Of a DNA stretch of 64,000 bases, positions 54,096 through 63,878 are shown in pieces; position 1 is the stretch's first letter, and the number at the start of each line of letters is the position of its first letter. The notes beneath the pieces are model-generated. The model was not told the origin of the DNA, did no database searches, and saw only the letters and a program-made list of their open reading frames with translations. The stretch is from contig NZ_AXWS01000014.1 of assembly GCF_000482785.1 (NCBI RefSeq), positions 1 through 64,000 on the forward strand. The letters are read 5' to 3'. This DNA is from Derxia gummosa DSM 723. GTDB taxonomy: Bacteria > Pseudomonadota > Gammaproteobacteria > Burkholderiales > Burkholderiaceae_E. The position numbers were made by a program, and so were the translations under genes.

Positions 54096-54415
54096 CGCTG
54101 TTCCCTCGCCCGGGCGCGGGCGGCCCGGAGAATCGCATCGACCGCGTCGGCGTCGCGCCGCGCGGCGGCCTCATGCTCGCGGTCGAGCCGGTCGAAACGC
54201 AAGGGCAGTTGCGCCCAGAGTTGGCGTTTGCGCGCGGGCGTCATCGGTCCCCAGTGCGCGATCTCGTCGAGCGTGCGCAGGCAGCCTTCGCAATAGCCCG
54301 AGGCCGGGTCGATGCGGCAGACCGAGCGGCAGGGGCTCGGCAGGCTGTTGCCCTCGGCATAGCAGTCGCGCAGCTCCAGCCAGTGCCGCTCCAGACCGAA
54401 GACGCGCGCATGCAT
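54092..54415 (-). CDS. DUF1289 Fe-S-like small protein
   Basis: A 107-residue protein with the DUF1289 core: PSPCRSVCRIDPASGYCEGCLRTLDEIAHWG. The four cysteines probably bind metal. The part from MTPARKRQLWAQLPLRF is also typical. The ATG at 54415 begins MHARVFGLERHWLELRD; longer frames are antisense-like. It lies 16 bases after purU. Function is unknown. Confidence 0.82.
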   Translation of the reverse strand: MHARVFGLERHWLELRDCYAEGNSLPSPCRSVCRIDPASGYCEGCLRTLDEIAHWGPMTPARKRQLWAQLPLRFDRLDREHEAAARRDADAVDAILRAARARAREQR

Positions 54416-54431
54416 GTCGCGGCCGCCCGCT

Positions 54432-55292
54432 TCAGCGGAAGACGACGGTGCGCTTGCCGTTGAGCAGCACGCGGTCTTCGAGGTGGTACTTGAGCGCGCG
54501 CGAAAGCACGTTCTTCTCGACGTCGCGGCCGTAGCGCACGAGGTCCTCGGCGGTGTCGCCGTGGTCGATGCGCACCACGTCCTGCTCGATGATCGGGCCG
54601 GCATCCAGCTCGGACGTCACGTAATGCGAGGTCGCGCCGATGAGCTTCACGCCGCGGTCGAAGGCCTGGTGATAGGGCCGCGCGCCGATGAAGCTGGGCA
54701 GGAAGCTGTGGTGGATGTTGATGATCCGGCCCGGGTACTTGTCGCAGAGCTGGGGCGACAGGATCTGCATGTAGCGCGCGAGCACCATGACGTCGCCGCG
54801 ATGCTCGCCGAACAGCCGGTCGATCTCGGCATAGGCCTCGACCTTGTTGTCGGGCGTGACCGGCACGTGAAAGTAGGGCACGTCATGCCACTCGACGTAC
54901 TTGCGCAGGTCGTCGTGGTTACTGATGACGCAGGCGATGTCGCAGCCCAGGTCGCCCGAGCGCCAGCGGTACATCAGGTCCACCAGGCAGTGGTCCTGCT
55001 TGCTCACGAGCAGCACCACGCGCTTCTTCTGGCGCGAGTCGGACAGGCGCCAGTTCATCTCGTAGCTCGACGCGATCTGGCCGAAGGCCGTCACGAAGCT
55101 CTCGATGCCGCCTTCGAGCGAGCTGGCCTTGATGACGTTGCGCATGAAGAAGCGCCCCGTGTCCTGGTCGGCGTGGTGGTTGGATTCGAGGATCCAGCCT
55201 TGGCGGTCGGCAAGAAAGCCACTGACCGCCGCGACGATGCCGACCCGGTCGGGGCAGCTCAGCGCGAGCGTGTAGGTGTGTTCGGTGTTCAT
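54432..55292 (-). CDS. purU: Formyltetrahydrofolate deformylase
   Basis: A 286-residue enzyme that releases formate from 10-formyltetrahydrofolate, balancing one-carbon pools. The N-terminal ACT domain begins YTLALSCPDRVGIVAAVSGFL. The formyltransferase fold holds VISNHDDLR, the Asn-His pair in IINIHHSFLPSFIGA, YHQAFDRGVKLIGATSHYV and Asp in ELDAGPIIEQDV. Length and ends are normal. Confidence 0.95.
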   Translation of the reverse strand: MNTEHTYTLALSCPDRVGIVAAVSGFLADRQGWILESNHHADQDTGRFFMRNVIKASSLEGGIESFVTAFGQIASSYEMNWRLSDSRQKKRVVLLVSKQDHCLVDLMYRWRSGDLGCDIACVISNHDDLRKYVEWHDVPYFHVPVTPDNKVEAYAEIDRLFGEHRGDVMVLARYMQILSPQLCDKYPGRIINIHHSFLPSFIGARPYHQAFDRGVKLIGATSHYVTSELDAGPIIEQDVVRIDHGDTAEDLVRYGRDVEKNVLSRALKYHLEDRVLLNGKRTVVFR

Positions 55293-55458
55293 GATGGCGG
55301 GCGGTGCGGGAAGCCCGCGAGTTTACCGACGGCGGCGGACGGGCTGCCGGGCATGACATGGCACGGTCGGTCGGGCCGGAAAGGACGGCGCCGGATGCGG
55401 CCGCGTCCGCGATGACCGGGCCGACCGTGTCGCAGGCCGGCCCGCATCCACCCCAGCC
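55293..55458. other. Intergenic region between purU and carbonic anhydrase genes
   Basis: 166 bases between two tandem minus-strand genes. It should hold the purU promoter. G/C-rich with short self-complementary runs (GGCCG) but no convincing terminator with a T-run. Confidence 0.35.
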
Positions 55459-56178
55459 TCAGACCGGCGTCTTGCGTTCGCGCGTCAGGGCCGCGCGCCG
55501 CGCCACCGCCGCGTCGCGCAGCGCGAGCAGGTCTGCGGGCTGGCCGTCGATGGTGAACTCCATGTCGTGCGCGATGCCGTCGCGGATGCCGTAGCACCAG
55601 CCGTGCACCACCAGCTTCTGGCCGCGCTTCCAGGCCTCGCGCACGAAGGTCGTGCGGCAGACGTTGCGTGCCTGCTCGATCACGTTCAGTTCGCACAGCA
55701 GGTCGTGCGCGGTGGATTCGTCGAGGCCGACAAAGTACTTGGTGTGGCGGAACAGCACGTCCTGCACATGGCGCAGCCAGTTGTCGGCGAGGCCGTCCAT
55801 GCCGCCGCGCAGGGTCTGGAGCACGCCACCGCAGCCGTAGTGGCCGACGACCATGATGTGTTCCACCTTGAGCACGTCGATCGCGTACTCCAGCGTCGAC
55901 AGGCAGTTCATGTCGGTATGCACGACCACGTTGGCGACGTTGCGGTGCACGAACAGCTCGCCCGGCGCGAGATCGACGATGTCGTTGGCGGGCACGCGGC
56001 TGTCGGCGCAGCCGATCCACATGTACCTGGGTTTCTGCTGCGCGACGAGGCGCGAGAAGTACTCGGGATCGCGGTCGGTCATGCGCTTGGACCAGCGCCG
56101 GTTGTTCGCGAACAGGTGGCCGAGATAGGTGTCGTCGGCGTCACCGGCGGAAGGAAGCTGGGAGGAGTCGTCGGTCAT
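55459..56178 (-). CDS. can: Beta-class carbonic anhydrase
   Basis: A 239-residue zinc enzyme interconverting CO2 and bicarbonate. Zinc ligands and the catalytic dyad are in GCADSRVPANDIV and VVGHYGCGGV. LFANNRRWSKRMTDRDPEYFSRL and VVHGWCYGIRDG are typical of the Can group. The ATG at 56178 starts MTDDSSQLP; the upstream frame is Pro/Arg-rich and unlike the family. Confidence 0.95.
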   Translation of the reverse strand: MTDDSSQLPSAGDADDTYLGHLFANNRRWSKRMTDRDPEYFSRLVAQQKPRYMWIGCADSRVPANDIVDLAPGELFVHRNVANVVVHTDMNCLSTLEYAIDVLKVEHIMVVGHYGCGGVLQTLRGGMDGLADNWLRHVQDVLFRHTKYFVGLDESTAHDLLCELNVIEQARNVCRTTFVREAWKRGQKLVVHGWCYGIRDGIAHDMEFTIDGQPADLLALRDAAVARRAALTRERKTPV

Positions 56179-56467
56179 GGTCTTCTTGGTCGGAGGTGGG
56201 CCGGGCGGAAGCCGGTGCGCCAGGCGGCCGGCGGGGGTGCTGCCGGTCGGATTCGCGGCGGCCTGGAGCCGCGAGGCGCTGGGGATGACGCCGCGCGAGC
56301 GTAGCGCAGCCGGCTCGCGCCGGACCGCCACGTCCATGAGCATGAGCGGGCGAATTCCGACGGGCGGCGCGAGGCGAGGCGGGATGGGCGGCGACGGTGG
56401 CGGCCGAGCCGAGCCGAGCCGAGCCGAGCCGAGCCGAGCCGCCAGCGTCCATCCCCGCTTCGGCGGC
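56179..56467. other. Intergenic region with GAGCC repeats, no gene
   Basis: About 290 bases between ychJ and can, both on the minus strand. It should hold the can promoter. The only structure seen is the GAGCC tandem repeat listed separately. Confidence 0.45.
56404..56440. repeat. Pentanucleotide tandem repeat (GAGCC)7
   Basis: Seven perfect GAGCC units preceded by CC, about 225 bases upstream of the can start. The 5-base unit would shift any frame, so the array is surely non-coding. Copy number may vary by slippage and could alter spacing upstream of can. Confidence 0.9.
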
Positions 56468-56869
56468 TCAACCGTTCTCGAACAGATCCCCGTCGACGTA
56501 GAACCAGCGCCCGCCGTCCTTCACGAAGCGGCTGCGCTCGTGCAGCCGGTGCGCGCGGCCCGCGCCCTGCCCCGGTCCGGCGGCGCGCCAGCGCGCGATG
56601 AACTCGACCCAGCCCCATTCCGGCGAGGTCAGGCCGGCGCCCTTGACCGTGAGGCCGAGCCACCGGGTGCCTTCGTCGAGGTCGAGCGATGCGGGTCGCG
56701 TGCTCGCATGCCAGGTTTCGGTGAGCCAGCCGGCGCGGCCGAGCACGTAGGCGCTGTAGCGCGAGCGCATGAGCTGCTCGGGCGTGGCGGGCTGCTCGCC
56801 GCCATCGAGGAAGCGGCCGCAGCAGCGCGCGAAGGTGCCGCCGCCGCAAGGGCAGTCGACCGGGCTCAT
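56468..56869 (-). CDS. ychJ: YchJ/UPF0225-family SEC-C motif protein
   Basis: A 133-residue protein. The N-terminal SEC-C zinc motif reads CPCGGGTFARCCGRFLDG, and the NTF2-like body shows RSRYSAYVLGRAGWLTETWH and FIARWRAAG, HERSRFVKDGGRWFYVDGD. The ATG at 56869 begins MSPVDCPCGGG. Function is unknown. Confidence 0.9.
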   Translation of the reverse strand: MSPVDCPCGGGTFARCCGRFLDGGEQPATPEQLMRSRYSAYVLGRAGWLTETWHASTRPASLDLDEGTRWLGLTVKGAGLTSPEWGWVEFIARWRAAGPGQGAGRAHRLHERSRFVKDGGRWFYVDGDLFENG

Positions 56870-56924
56870 GCGGCACTCCGGCCGTCGGCGACGGCAGTGC
56901 CCGGCGGCACAGGCCACGCCGCCA

Positions 56925-57383
56925 TCACACGCCCCATTGCGCGGCCGGCTCCATGCCCGCCAGCACCGCGAGCGTCTGCTGCATGAGCGCGACCTGCTTC
57001 TCGACGCCGTCCTTCACCGAGACGATGTCGATCGTGGTGATGACGAGCTGGCGGCCGGCGCGCACCACCTCGGCGTGACCGACGAGCTTCTCGCCCACGG
57101 CCGGCGCGAGGAAGTTGATCTTGAACTCGACCGCGACGATGCCGTCGTCGATGCCGGCCCTGGTGCAGCCGGCCGCACCGCCCACCGAATCTCCGAGCGT
57201 CGAGATGATGCCGCCGTGGTAGTAGCCGTGATGCTGGCTGACGGCCTCGGAGAACGGCAGCTCCATCGAGCAGCGTCCGGGCGCGAGGCTGACGATGTTC
57301 AGTCCAAGCAGGCGCGCGGGGCCTTGCGCGGCGTAGGCGGTGCGGATCTTGGCTTCGAGTCGGGGGTCGAGCGTGGCGGTCAT
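56925..57383 (-). CDS. PaaI-family hotdog thioesterase
   Basis: A 152-residue hotdog-fold protein probably hydrolysing an acyl-CoA. The central motif SQHHGYYHGGIISTLGDSVGG matches the PaaI HGG pattern. ATTRAGIDDG-like strands and VAVEFKINFLAPAVGEKLVGHAEVVRAGRQL follow. The ATG at 57383 begins MTATLDPRLEAKIR. The substrate is unknown. Divergent from the metallo-hydrolase gene, with about 190 bases between. Confidence 0.9.
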   Translation of the reverse strand: MTATLDPRLEAKIRTAYAAQGPARLLGLNIVSLAPGRCSMELPFSEAVSQHHGYYHGGIISTLGDSVGGAAGCTRAGIDDGIVAVEFKINFLAPAVGEKLVGHAEVVRAGRQLVITTIDIVSVKDGVEKQVALMQQTLAVLAGMEPAAQWGV

Positions 57384-57572
57384 CGTGGACGGGATCGGTG
57401 GCCGGGCGGGCCGGCGCTGGGTGGGAAGAAAGGCCTCGGGCGGCAGCATCTTGCCGCGCCGGCATGATGCCGGTGGCCGGACATGCCGGCTCGCCGACCG
57501 GCCGCCGAGAGGGTACAAGCGCCGGCAGGCCCTGTTCTATTCTCCATACCCCACCGCACGCCGCACCGCCCC

Positions 57573-58625
57573 ATGAGCCACGCCGCCCTCGACTACCCGT
57601 TTTCCGAACCGCCGCCGCCCGCCACGCTCCAGCAGGTCGCGCCCGGCATCCACTGGCTGCGCATGCCGCTGCCGGTCGCGCTCGACCACATCAACCTCTG
57701 GCTGATCGAGGATGAATTCGAGGGCCGCCAGGGCTGGACCGTGGTGGACACCGGCATCGGCAACGACGCCACCCGCGCGCTGTGGGAGGAGGTGTTTGCC
57801 GGCTGGTTCGACGGCCATCCGCTGCTACGCGTGATCTGCACCCACATGCATCCCGACCACGCCGGCCTCGCCGGCTGGCTGTGCGAGCGCTGGAAGGCGC
57901 CGCTGTGGATGAGCGCCGCCGAATACCTCACCGCCTACGCCGCCTCGCACGGCGTGCGGCTGAACGACGGCGCCAGCATGGTCGAGCACTTCCGCACCCA
58001 CGGCCTGCCGGCGTCCGACCACGAGACCATCCGCGATCGGGGCGGCTTCTATGCCAGCCATGTCACGCCGCTGCCGGGCAGCTATCGCCGGCTGGTGGCG
58101 GGCGAGGCCTCCCGGCTCGGCGGCCATGACTGGCGCGTGATCGTCGGCCTCGGCCACTCGCCCGAGCATGTGTCGCTCTACTGTGCGGGGCTTGATGTGC
58201 TGATCGCGGGCGACATGCTGCTGCCGCGCATCTCGGCCAACGTCACGGTGCCGGCCTGGGAGCCGATGTCGAATCCGCTCGCCGACTATCTCGACGGCCT
58301 GCGTGCCTTCCTTGCGCTGCCCGCGAGCATGAAGGTGCTGCCGTCGCACGGCCTGCCCTTCACCGGCGCGCACGGCCGCGTGAACGACCTGATCGAACAC
58401 CACGCCCAGCGGCTCGATGAAACCCGCGCCGCCTGCGTCGCCGATCCCGGCGGCATCACTGCGACCGGGCTGGTGCCGATCCTGTTCCGCCGCAAGCTCG
58501 ACATGCACCAGATGACCTTCGCGCTCGGCGAGGCGCTGGCGCATCTGCACTGGCTGTGGTTCGCGGGCGAGGTCGAGCGTGTGCAGACGGACGGGGTCTG
58601 GCGCTTCCGGGCGCTGAACGGCTAG
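57573..58625 (+). CDS. Metallo-beta-lactamase-fold hydrolase
   Basis: A 350-residue hydrolase of the MBL superfamily. The metal motif is CTHMHPDHAGLAGW (HxHxDH); later ligands are GLGHSPEHVSL, LIAGDMLLPRISANV and LPSHGLPFTG. The C-terminal domain (FRRKLDMHQMTFALGEALAHLHWL) is typical of a group related to glyoxalase II and of LACTB2-like proteins. The substrate is unknown. The ATG at 57573 begins MSHAALDYPFSEPPPP. Confidence 0.9.
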   Translation: MSHAALDYPFSEPPPPATLQQVAPGIHWLRMPLPVALDHINLWLIEDEFEGRQGWTVVDTGIGNDATRALWEEVFAGWFDGHPLLRVICTHMHPDHAGLAGWLCERWKAPLWMSAAEYLTAYAASHGVRLNDGASMVEHFRTHGLPASDHETIRDRGGFYASHVTPLPGSYRRLVAGEASRLGGHDWRVIVGLGHSPEHVSLYCAGLDVLIAGDMLLPRISANVTVPAWEPMSNPLADYLDGLRAFLALPASMKVLPSHGLPFTGAHGRVNDLIEHHAQRLDETRAACVADPGGITATGLVPILFRRKLDMHQMTFALGEALAHLHWLWFAGEVERVQTDGVWRFRALNG

Positions 58626-58730
58626 CGCGCGGCTGCCCTTCGGCAGCCGGCCCGGGCCGGCCTCGCTGCTGACACCGCCCTGCCCCGATGGTGTCGCGGC
58701 GCGGGTGGCGGCGACCGAGCGCTGTGGCGC

Positions 58731-59987
58731 TCAGTCGTCGCCGCGCGGCTGGATGAGCGGCGAGGCCTCGTCGCCGTGGGCGCGCCAGCTCTGGATGCGG
58801 GTGGCGGGCGTGTCGTCGGCCTCGGCGGCGTCGATCGCCTCGGTCAGCGTCATCGGGCGCGCGAAGGGCGTGCCGGGCGGCGCGGATGGATTGCCGGCGC
58901 GTGTTGACGGCGCGCCCGCGCGCGTCGCCGGGCTGCGCGTCTGGGTATGCGGCGCGATGACCGTGGATGGCCCGTCGGCCGGGCGGACGGCGCGAACGCC
59001 GGGCGTGGTGGTGCGCGGATCGGACATGGCCGTCGGCGTGCCGGGGCGTGCCGCCTGGGCCCGCGTCGCGGGCGTGGCCTGCGCACGGGTCGTGGGCGCG
59101 CCCGCCTGGGTATCGGTCGCGCGCTGGGTGGTCGCGCCGCCCGCGCCGCTGCGCGGGGTCAGGCGCGGATGGCGGATCTTGCGCAGATCGACGCGCGGCT
59201 TGCGCGGCGCGTTGGAGAACAGCAGGTCATACAGCGCGTTGGGCAGCAGCCGCAGCAGCGTCGCCACCAGCCCCATGCGCCACGGGATCACCTGGAAGCT
59301 CGTGCCGCGCGCGATGGCCTTGGCGGCCGCCTCGGCAAAGGCGTCGGGCTGCATCAGGAAGGGCATCGGATAGGGATTGCCGCGCGTCATCGGCGTGTCG
59401 ATGTAGCCCGGCGCGAGCGTGACCACGCGCACGTTGTAGTGCCGCATCTCCAGCCGCAGGCTCTCGGCATAGGCGATCGCCGCCGCCTTCGACGCGCTGT
59501 AGGCGCCCGCGCCCGGTAGACCGCGGATGCCGGCGACGCTGGCCATCGCCACCAGCGTGCCGCGCCGCTTGGCCTTCATCGCCTCCAGAAACGGCTGGAA
59601 GGTGGCGACCAGGCCCATGAGGTTGGTCTGCACGATCTGCTCGAACACGCCGAGGTCTTCCTGCAGCTCGGTGAGCGTGCCGGCCGAGATGCCGGCATTG
59701 GCGATGACGATGTCGGGACAGCCGAACTGGCGCATGTGCGCCATCGCGGCGGCGCGCAGCGCCTCGGTGTCGTTCACGTCGGCCACATGCACGCCGTAGC
59801 GCGAGCGTGTGAACGGCGCATGCGTCGGCAGCGAGGCGACGAGGGTGTTGAGCTTGTCCTCGCGCCGCGCCACCAGGCCGATGACCGCGCCCTCGCGCGC
59901 ATAGCGCCGCACCAGCGCGGCGCCGATGCCGCTCGACGCGCCGGTGATGAACACGTTGAGGGGCCGCTGGCGGCCGTTGCGCGGCAA
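58731..59987 (-). CDS. Short-chain dehydrogenase with low-complexity tail
   Basis: A 418-residue protein whose first 260 residues are an SDR oxidoreductase: NAD(P) site FITGASSGIGAALVRRYA, NAGIS, catalytic Ser in MASVAGIRG and YSASKAAA with Tyr and Lys. The product could be a ketone or alcohol of unknown type. From about residue 285 a 130-residue tail rich in Thr, Ala, Arg and Pro repeats short motifs (TTRAQATPATRAQAARPG, SPATRAGAPSTRAG), unlike normal SDRs. The start is unsure: TTG at 59987 follows a purine-rich stretch 26 bases past the dsbA stop; GTG at 59954 is an alternative. Confidence 0.82.
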   Translation of the reverse strand: MPRNGRQRPLNVFITGASSGIGAALVRRYAREGAVIGLVARREDKLNTLVASLPTHAPFTRSRYGVHVADVNDTEALRAAAMAHMRQFGCPDIVIANAGISAGTLTELQEDLGVFEQIVQTNLMGLVATFQPFLEAMKAKRRGTLVAMASVAGIRGLPGAGAYSASKAAAIAYAESLRLEMRHYNVRVVTLAPGYIDTPMTRGNPYPMPFLMQPDAFAEAAAKAIARGTSFQVIPWRMGLVATLLRLLPNALYDLLFSNAPRKPRVDLRKIRHPRLTPRSGAGGATTQRATDTQAGAPTTRAQATPATRAQAARPGTPTAMSDPRTTTPGVRAVRPADGPSTVIAPHTQTRSPATRAGAPSTRAGNPSAPPGTPFARPMTLTEAIDAAEADDTPATRIQSWRAHGDEASPLIQPRGDD

Positions 59988-60013
59988 TTCCGCCCCGACG
60001 TCGAGAAAGGGGA

Positions 60014-60694
60014 TCAGCGACCGGAACGAAGCCGGTCGAGCACGAAGTCCATGGTCCGCACCGTCGCCTCGCGTGAGCCCGCCATCGAGGGTGCCGTCAA
60101 GAACCGGCCACCCAGGCCGACCGAAGGTGTGCCGTCGATCTTCCATGCGTCCACCACGCGGCGCTGGTTCTGCGTCCGGGCCTGGACGCCGAAGGAATTG
60201 AAGGTATCGGTCCATTTCTTCTTGTCGATCCCTTGCCTGGCGATGAAGTCGGCAATCGCGTCCGGCGTGTTGAGCACCACATGGTCGCGGTGCATGGCGT
60301 TGAAGACCGTGTCATGCAGGCGGTCGGCCTCACCCAGCGCTTCCAGGGCGTAATAAAGCCGGGTGTGGATCTCGGCGCGCGGGTCGAAGGCAACCGGGGC
60401 GCGCTTGATGACCACATCGGCCGGCTTGCGCGCGACCCAGGCCTCGAAGGTCGGCAGCCATTCGAAGCAGTGCGGGCAGCCGTACCAGAAGAAGTCGAGC
60501 ACCTCGATCTTGCCGGCCGGCGTGCTCACGGGCTGGGGCGGGTCGACGCGACGGTATTCGCGGCCCTCGGTCGGCGCGGGTTGCGCGACGGCGGGCAGGC
60601 TCGCGGCCAGCGGCAAGGCGGCGGCGCCGAGCATCAGGCGACGGCGGACTTCGGAACTGGCGACGACGGACGGTAGGACTCGGTTGGCGGGCAT
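60014..60694 (-). CDS. dsbA: DsbA-type thiol:disulfide interchange protein
   Basis: A 226-residue periplasmic oxidoreductase introducing disulfides into exported proteins. A signal peptide ends SLPAVAQ near residue 38, with RRRLMLGAAALPLAASLP before it. The active site is Cys73-Pro-His-Cys76 in FWYGCPHCFEWLP, and the cis-Pro loop is KIDGTPSVGLGG. Length is usual. It is 103 or so bases downstream of no gene on its strand except the SPOR gene 230 bases upstream, so they may share a transcript. Confidence 0.93.
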   Translation of the reverse strand: MPANRVLPSVVASSEVRRRLMLGAAALPLAASLPAVAQPAPTEGREYRRVDPPQPVSTPAGKIEVLDFFWYGCPHCFEWLPTFEAWVARKPADVVIKRAPVAFDPRAEIHTRLYYALEALGEADRLHDTVFNAMHRDHVVLNTPDAIADFIARQGIDKKKWTDTFNSFGVQARTQNQRRVVDAWKIDGTPSVGLGGRFLTAPSMAGSREATVRTMDFVLDRLRSGR

Positions 60695-60924
60695 GTCGGG
60701 CTGGCCGCGCGGGGCGGCGTGGGATCAAGTTAGTGGACAAGCCGGCGGGGGGTTCGGTCCCGGCGGCGGGAACGGTCACGCGGCGCGCGCGGGCCGACAA
60801 GCGTACGACCGTGGCGCCACGGGGGCGCGGTTGCGGCGCGGAGCGGATTCCGCGACCGGTGTGCCACGGGCCGACCAGCATCCGTCGCTCTCCGGCCCGC
60901 ACGCATTACATGAACAGCGTGCGC

Positions 60925-61821
60925 TCACGGCGCGCGCACCACCGAGGCGTCGATGCCGTTCTGCGCCAGGGTCTGGCGCATGCGGTTGAGGTCGTCGAGC
61001 TTGAGCACCGGACCGATGCGCACGCGGTAGATCGGGTCGCCAGCGCCTTCGCGCGGGCTGACGCGGGCGTCATAGCCGAGCAGGGCGAGGCGCGCGCGCA
61101 TGGCGTCGGCATCGGCTTCGTTGCGGAAGGCGCCGGCCTGGAGCAGGTAGCGGGTCTCGGGCGCGGTGGCCGGGGCGGCGGTCGTGCCGGGCGCGGGAAT
61201 CGCGACCGCACCCGGCACGGCGGCGGGCGCGGCGCTTGCGGTCGGGGCCGCGCCCGCCGCCGGACGGGCGGCCGTCTGGCCGGTGGTGCTGCCCGGCGGC
61301 TGCGAACCGGCCGGTTGCGGCTGGCCCGCGGCGGCGCCGGTGGGCGCGGCGGGCGTCTCGCCGGGCTTGCGGCCGGGCATCAGGTCGTAGAACGAGAACT
61401 GGCGGTCGCCCTGGGGCTGGGCCGGCGCCGGACGGGCTGCGGCGGACTGGCCCGCCGCAGCCTGCGGTGTCTGGCCGGATGACTGTGGCGCAGACTGCCC
61501 TGCTGCCGGCTGGGCCACCTGCCCGGGCGCGGGCTGGGTCGGTGCCGGTTGGGTCGGAGCCGACTGGGCCACCGGCGGTGCGACGGTCGCGGACGGCATG
61601 CCCCCATCGCGGCCGTAGAAGGGCTTGTTGGGATCGGGCGGCGCGCCCGGCGTGTCGGGGCCGACCTTGACGTTAGGCCGGTTCACGAAGGGCACCGGCG
61701 CCTTGGTGATGAACAGCGCCACACCCACCGCGACCGCCAGCCCGGTCACGAGGCCGAGGATGAAGCCGAGGAAGGTGCCGCCACGCAGGCTGCGCGGCGG
61801 GGCGGAGGGAGGTCGTTTCAT
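60925..61821 (-). CDS. SPOR-domain protein, FtsN-like
   Basis: A 298-residue bitopic membrane protein. A short cytoplasmic part (KRPPSAPPRSLRGG) precedes one membrane helix (FLGFILGLVTGLAVAVGVALFI, about 18-39). A long Pro/Ala/Gln-rich periplasmic linker (about 60-220) follows, then the C-terminal SPOR domain (RYLLQAGAFRNEADADAMRA to NRMRQTLAQNGIDASVV), which binds denuded peptidoglycan at the division site. Placement just after argS is the usual position of FtsN-like genes in betaproteobacteria. Confidence 0.9.
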   Translation of the reverse strand: MKRPPSAPPRSLRGGTFLGFILGLVTGLAVAVGVALFITKAPVPFVNRPNVKVGPDTPGAPPDPNKPFYGRDGGMPSATVAPPVAQSAPTQPAPTQPAPGQVAQPAAGQSAPQSSGQTPQAAAGQSAAARPAPAQPQGDRQFSFYDLMPGRKPGETPAAPTGAAAGQPQPAGSQPPGSTTGQTAARPAAGAAPTASAAPAAVPGAVAIPAPGTTAAPATAPETRYLLQAGAFRNEADADAMRARLALLGYDARVSPREGAGDPIYRVRIGPVLKLDDLNRMRQTLAQNGIDASVVRAP

Positions 61822-61924
61822 GGCTTTCCTTCTGAGACCGGCACGCCGGCCGGCGCGCGGCGCGAGGGTCCGGCCGGGCTGGCACCGCCGCCGCGAAGGC
61901 CGACGACATCCGCCCGGCCGCGCC

Positions 61925-63670
61925 TCACATCTTGTCGGGTGCGCTCACGCCGAGGAGGGCGAGCGCGTTGCGCAGCACCGTGCGCGTCGCCAGCAGCAGC
62001 GCGAGGCGCGCCGTCTTGAGCGCCGCGTCGTCCACCAGCACGCGCTCGGCGTTGTAGAAGCTGTGGAAGTCGGCGGCAAGCTCGCGCAGGTAGAAGGCGA
62101 CGAGGTGGGGCGCGAAATCGTTGGCGGCGACGGCGAGCGTGTCCGGGTACTCGGCGAGGCGCTGCATGAGCGCGAGCGCCTTCTCGTTGCCCTCGCCCGC
62201 GAGCGGCGCGAGGTCGGCGGCGGCCAGCACGTCGTCGGCGATGCCGCCGGCGTTCAGCACCGAGCAGATGCGCGCATGCGCGTACTGCACGTAGAACACC
62301 GGGTTCTCGTCGGTCTGCTTCACCGCGAGATCGACGTCGAAGATGAATTCGGTATCCGCCTTCCGGCTCGCGAGAAAGAAGCGCACCGCATCGCGGCCGG
62401 TCCAGTCGATGAGGTCGCGCACGGTCACGTAGCTGCCGGCGCGCTTGGAGATCTTCACCTCCTCGCCGCCCTTCATGACCGTGACCATCTTGTGCAGCAC
62501 GTAGTCGGGGAAGCCGTTGGCGATGCCGATGTCGAGCGCCTGGAGGCCGGCGCGCACGCGGGCGATCGTGCCGTGGTGGTCGCTGCCCTGGATGTTGACC
62601 GCCTTGGTAAAGCCGCGCTCCCACTTGGTGACGTGGTAGGCCACGTCGGGCACGAAGTAGGTGTAGGTGCCGTCGGACTTGCGCATGACGCGGTCCTTGT
62701 CGTCCTTCACCTTGCTGCCGGCGAGCTGGCCAAGGTCGGCGAAGTCGGTCGTGCGCAGCCAGAGCGCGCCTTCCGATTCATAGGTCTTGCCCGAGGCGAC
62801 GAGCGCATCGACCGCCGCCTTCACCTTGCCGTCGGTGTAGAGGCTCGACTCCAGGTAGTAGTTGTCGAAGCGCACGCCGAAGGCTTGCAGATCGAGGTCC
62901 TGCTCGTGGCGCAGATAGGCCACGGCGAACTGGCGGATCGAGTCGAGGTCGTCGGCATTGCCGCTGCCGGTGAACTCGCGGTCGTCGGCATGCACGGTCT
63001 TGCCGGCGAGGAAGTCGGTGGCGATGTCGGCGATGTAGTCGCCGTTGTAGGCGGCGGCGGGCCAGCCTTCGTCACCGGGCTTGAAGCCCTTGGCGCGCGC
63101 CTGCACCGAGATGGCGAGGTTGCCGATCTGCACGCCGGCGTCGTTGTAATAGAACTCGCGATGCACCTTCCAGCCTTGGGTGGCGAGCAGATTGCAGATC
63201 GCGTCGCCGAGCGCGGCCTGGCGGCCGTGGCCGACATGCAGCGGGCCGGTCGGGTTGGCCGAGACGAACTCGACGATCACCTTGCCGGGGCCGGCGTCGG
63301 CGCCTTCCGCGCCGCGCGCGCTCGGCGCGAGGCCGAACCGCGCGCCCTGCTCCAGCACCTGGCGCACCACCTGCTGCTTGGCGCTCGCACGCAGGCGCAG
63401 GTTCACGAAACCGGGGCCGGCCAGCTCGGCCGATTCGATCAGCGCGGCGCCCTCGGCGTCTTCCTGAAGCGCCTTGACGATGTTTTCCGCGAGTTCGCGC
63501 GGGTTTTTCCTGAGCGGTTTCGCGATCTGGAGCGCGACGTTGGTGGCAATGTCGCCATGCGCGACGGCCTTCGGGCGTTCGAGCGCGATGTTGGGCGTGG
63601 CACCGGGGGCTGCGACCTGCACCGCGCGACCGATGGCGGCGATGAGGGCGGTTCTGAGTTCGGGAAGCAT
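61925..63670 (-). CDS. argS: Arginyl-tRNA synthetase
   Basis: A 581-residue class I synthetase charging tRNA-Arg. The HIGH motif reads [18 protein letters not shown], the KMSKS equivalent is [17 protein letters not shown], and the N-terminal Add-1 domain and C-terminal anticodon-binding domain ([20 protein letters not shown] to the end [10 protein letters not shown]) are complete. It lies upstream of the SPOR-domain gene with about 100 bases between. Confidence 0.97.
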   Translation of the reverse strand: MLPELRTALIAAIGRAVQVAAPGATPNIALERPKAVAHGDIATNVALQIAKPLRKNPRELAENIVKALQEDAEGAALIESAELAGPGFVNLRLRASAKQQVVRQVLEQGARFGLAPSARGAEGADAGPGKVIVEFVSANPTGPLHVGHGRQAALGDAICNLLATQGWKVHREFYYNDAGVQIGNLAISVQARAKGFKPGDEGWPAAAYNGDYIADIATDFLAGKTVHADDREFTGSGNADDLDSIRQFAVAYLRHEQDLDLQAFGVRFDNYYLESSLYTDGKVKAAVDALVASGKTYESEGALWLRTTDFADLGQLAGSKVKDDKDRVMRKSDGTYTYFVPDVAYHVTKWERGFTKAVNIQGSDHHGTIARVRAGLQALDIGIANGFPDYVLHKMVTVMKGGEEVKISKRAGSYVTVRDLIDWTGRDAVRFFLASRKADTEFIFDVDLAVKQTDENPVFYVQYAHARICSVLNAGGIADDVLAAADLAPLAGEGNEKALALMQRLAEYPDTLAVAANDFAPHLVAFYLRELAADFHSFYNAERVLVDDAALKTARLALLLATRTVLRNALALLGVSAPDKM

Positions 63671-63878
63671 GAAAAGGCAATCGCGGAGGGCGGCGCGCGA
63701 CGGCGGCGCCGGGCCGTGGATTGTAGCGAAGGGGTTGCCATGAATCGCCCGGCCTCCTCCGCCCTTTTCGCGGCTTTGGCCGCCGGCCTCCCGACCGATG
63801 ATCTGCCTGCGGACCCGGTTACCGGGCGCCGTCCTTCAGCAGCTCCGTTTCAACATCCGCCCGCAGGGGGCCAGCACC
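63671..63878. other. Divergent intergenic region
   Basis: About 210 bases between argS on the minus strand and a plus-strand membrane protein. It must hold both promoters. No operator or terminator was recognised. Confidence 0.4.
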
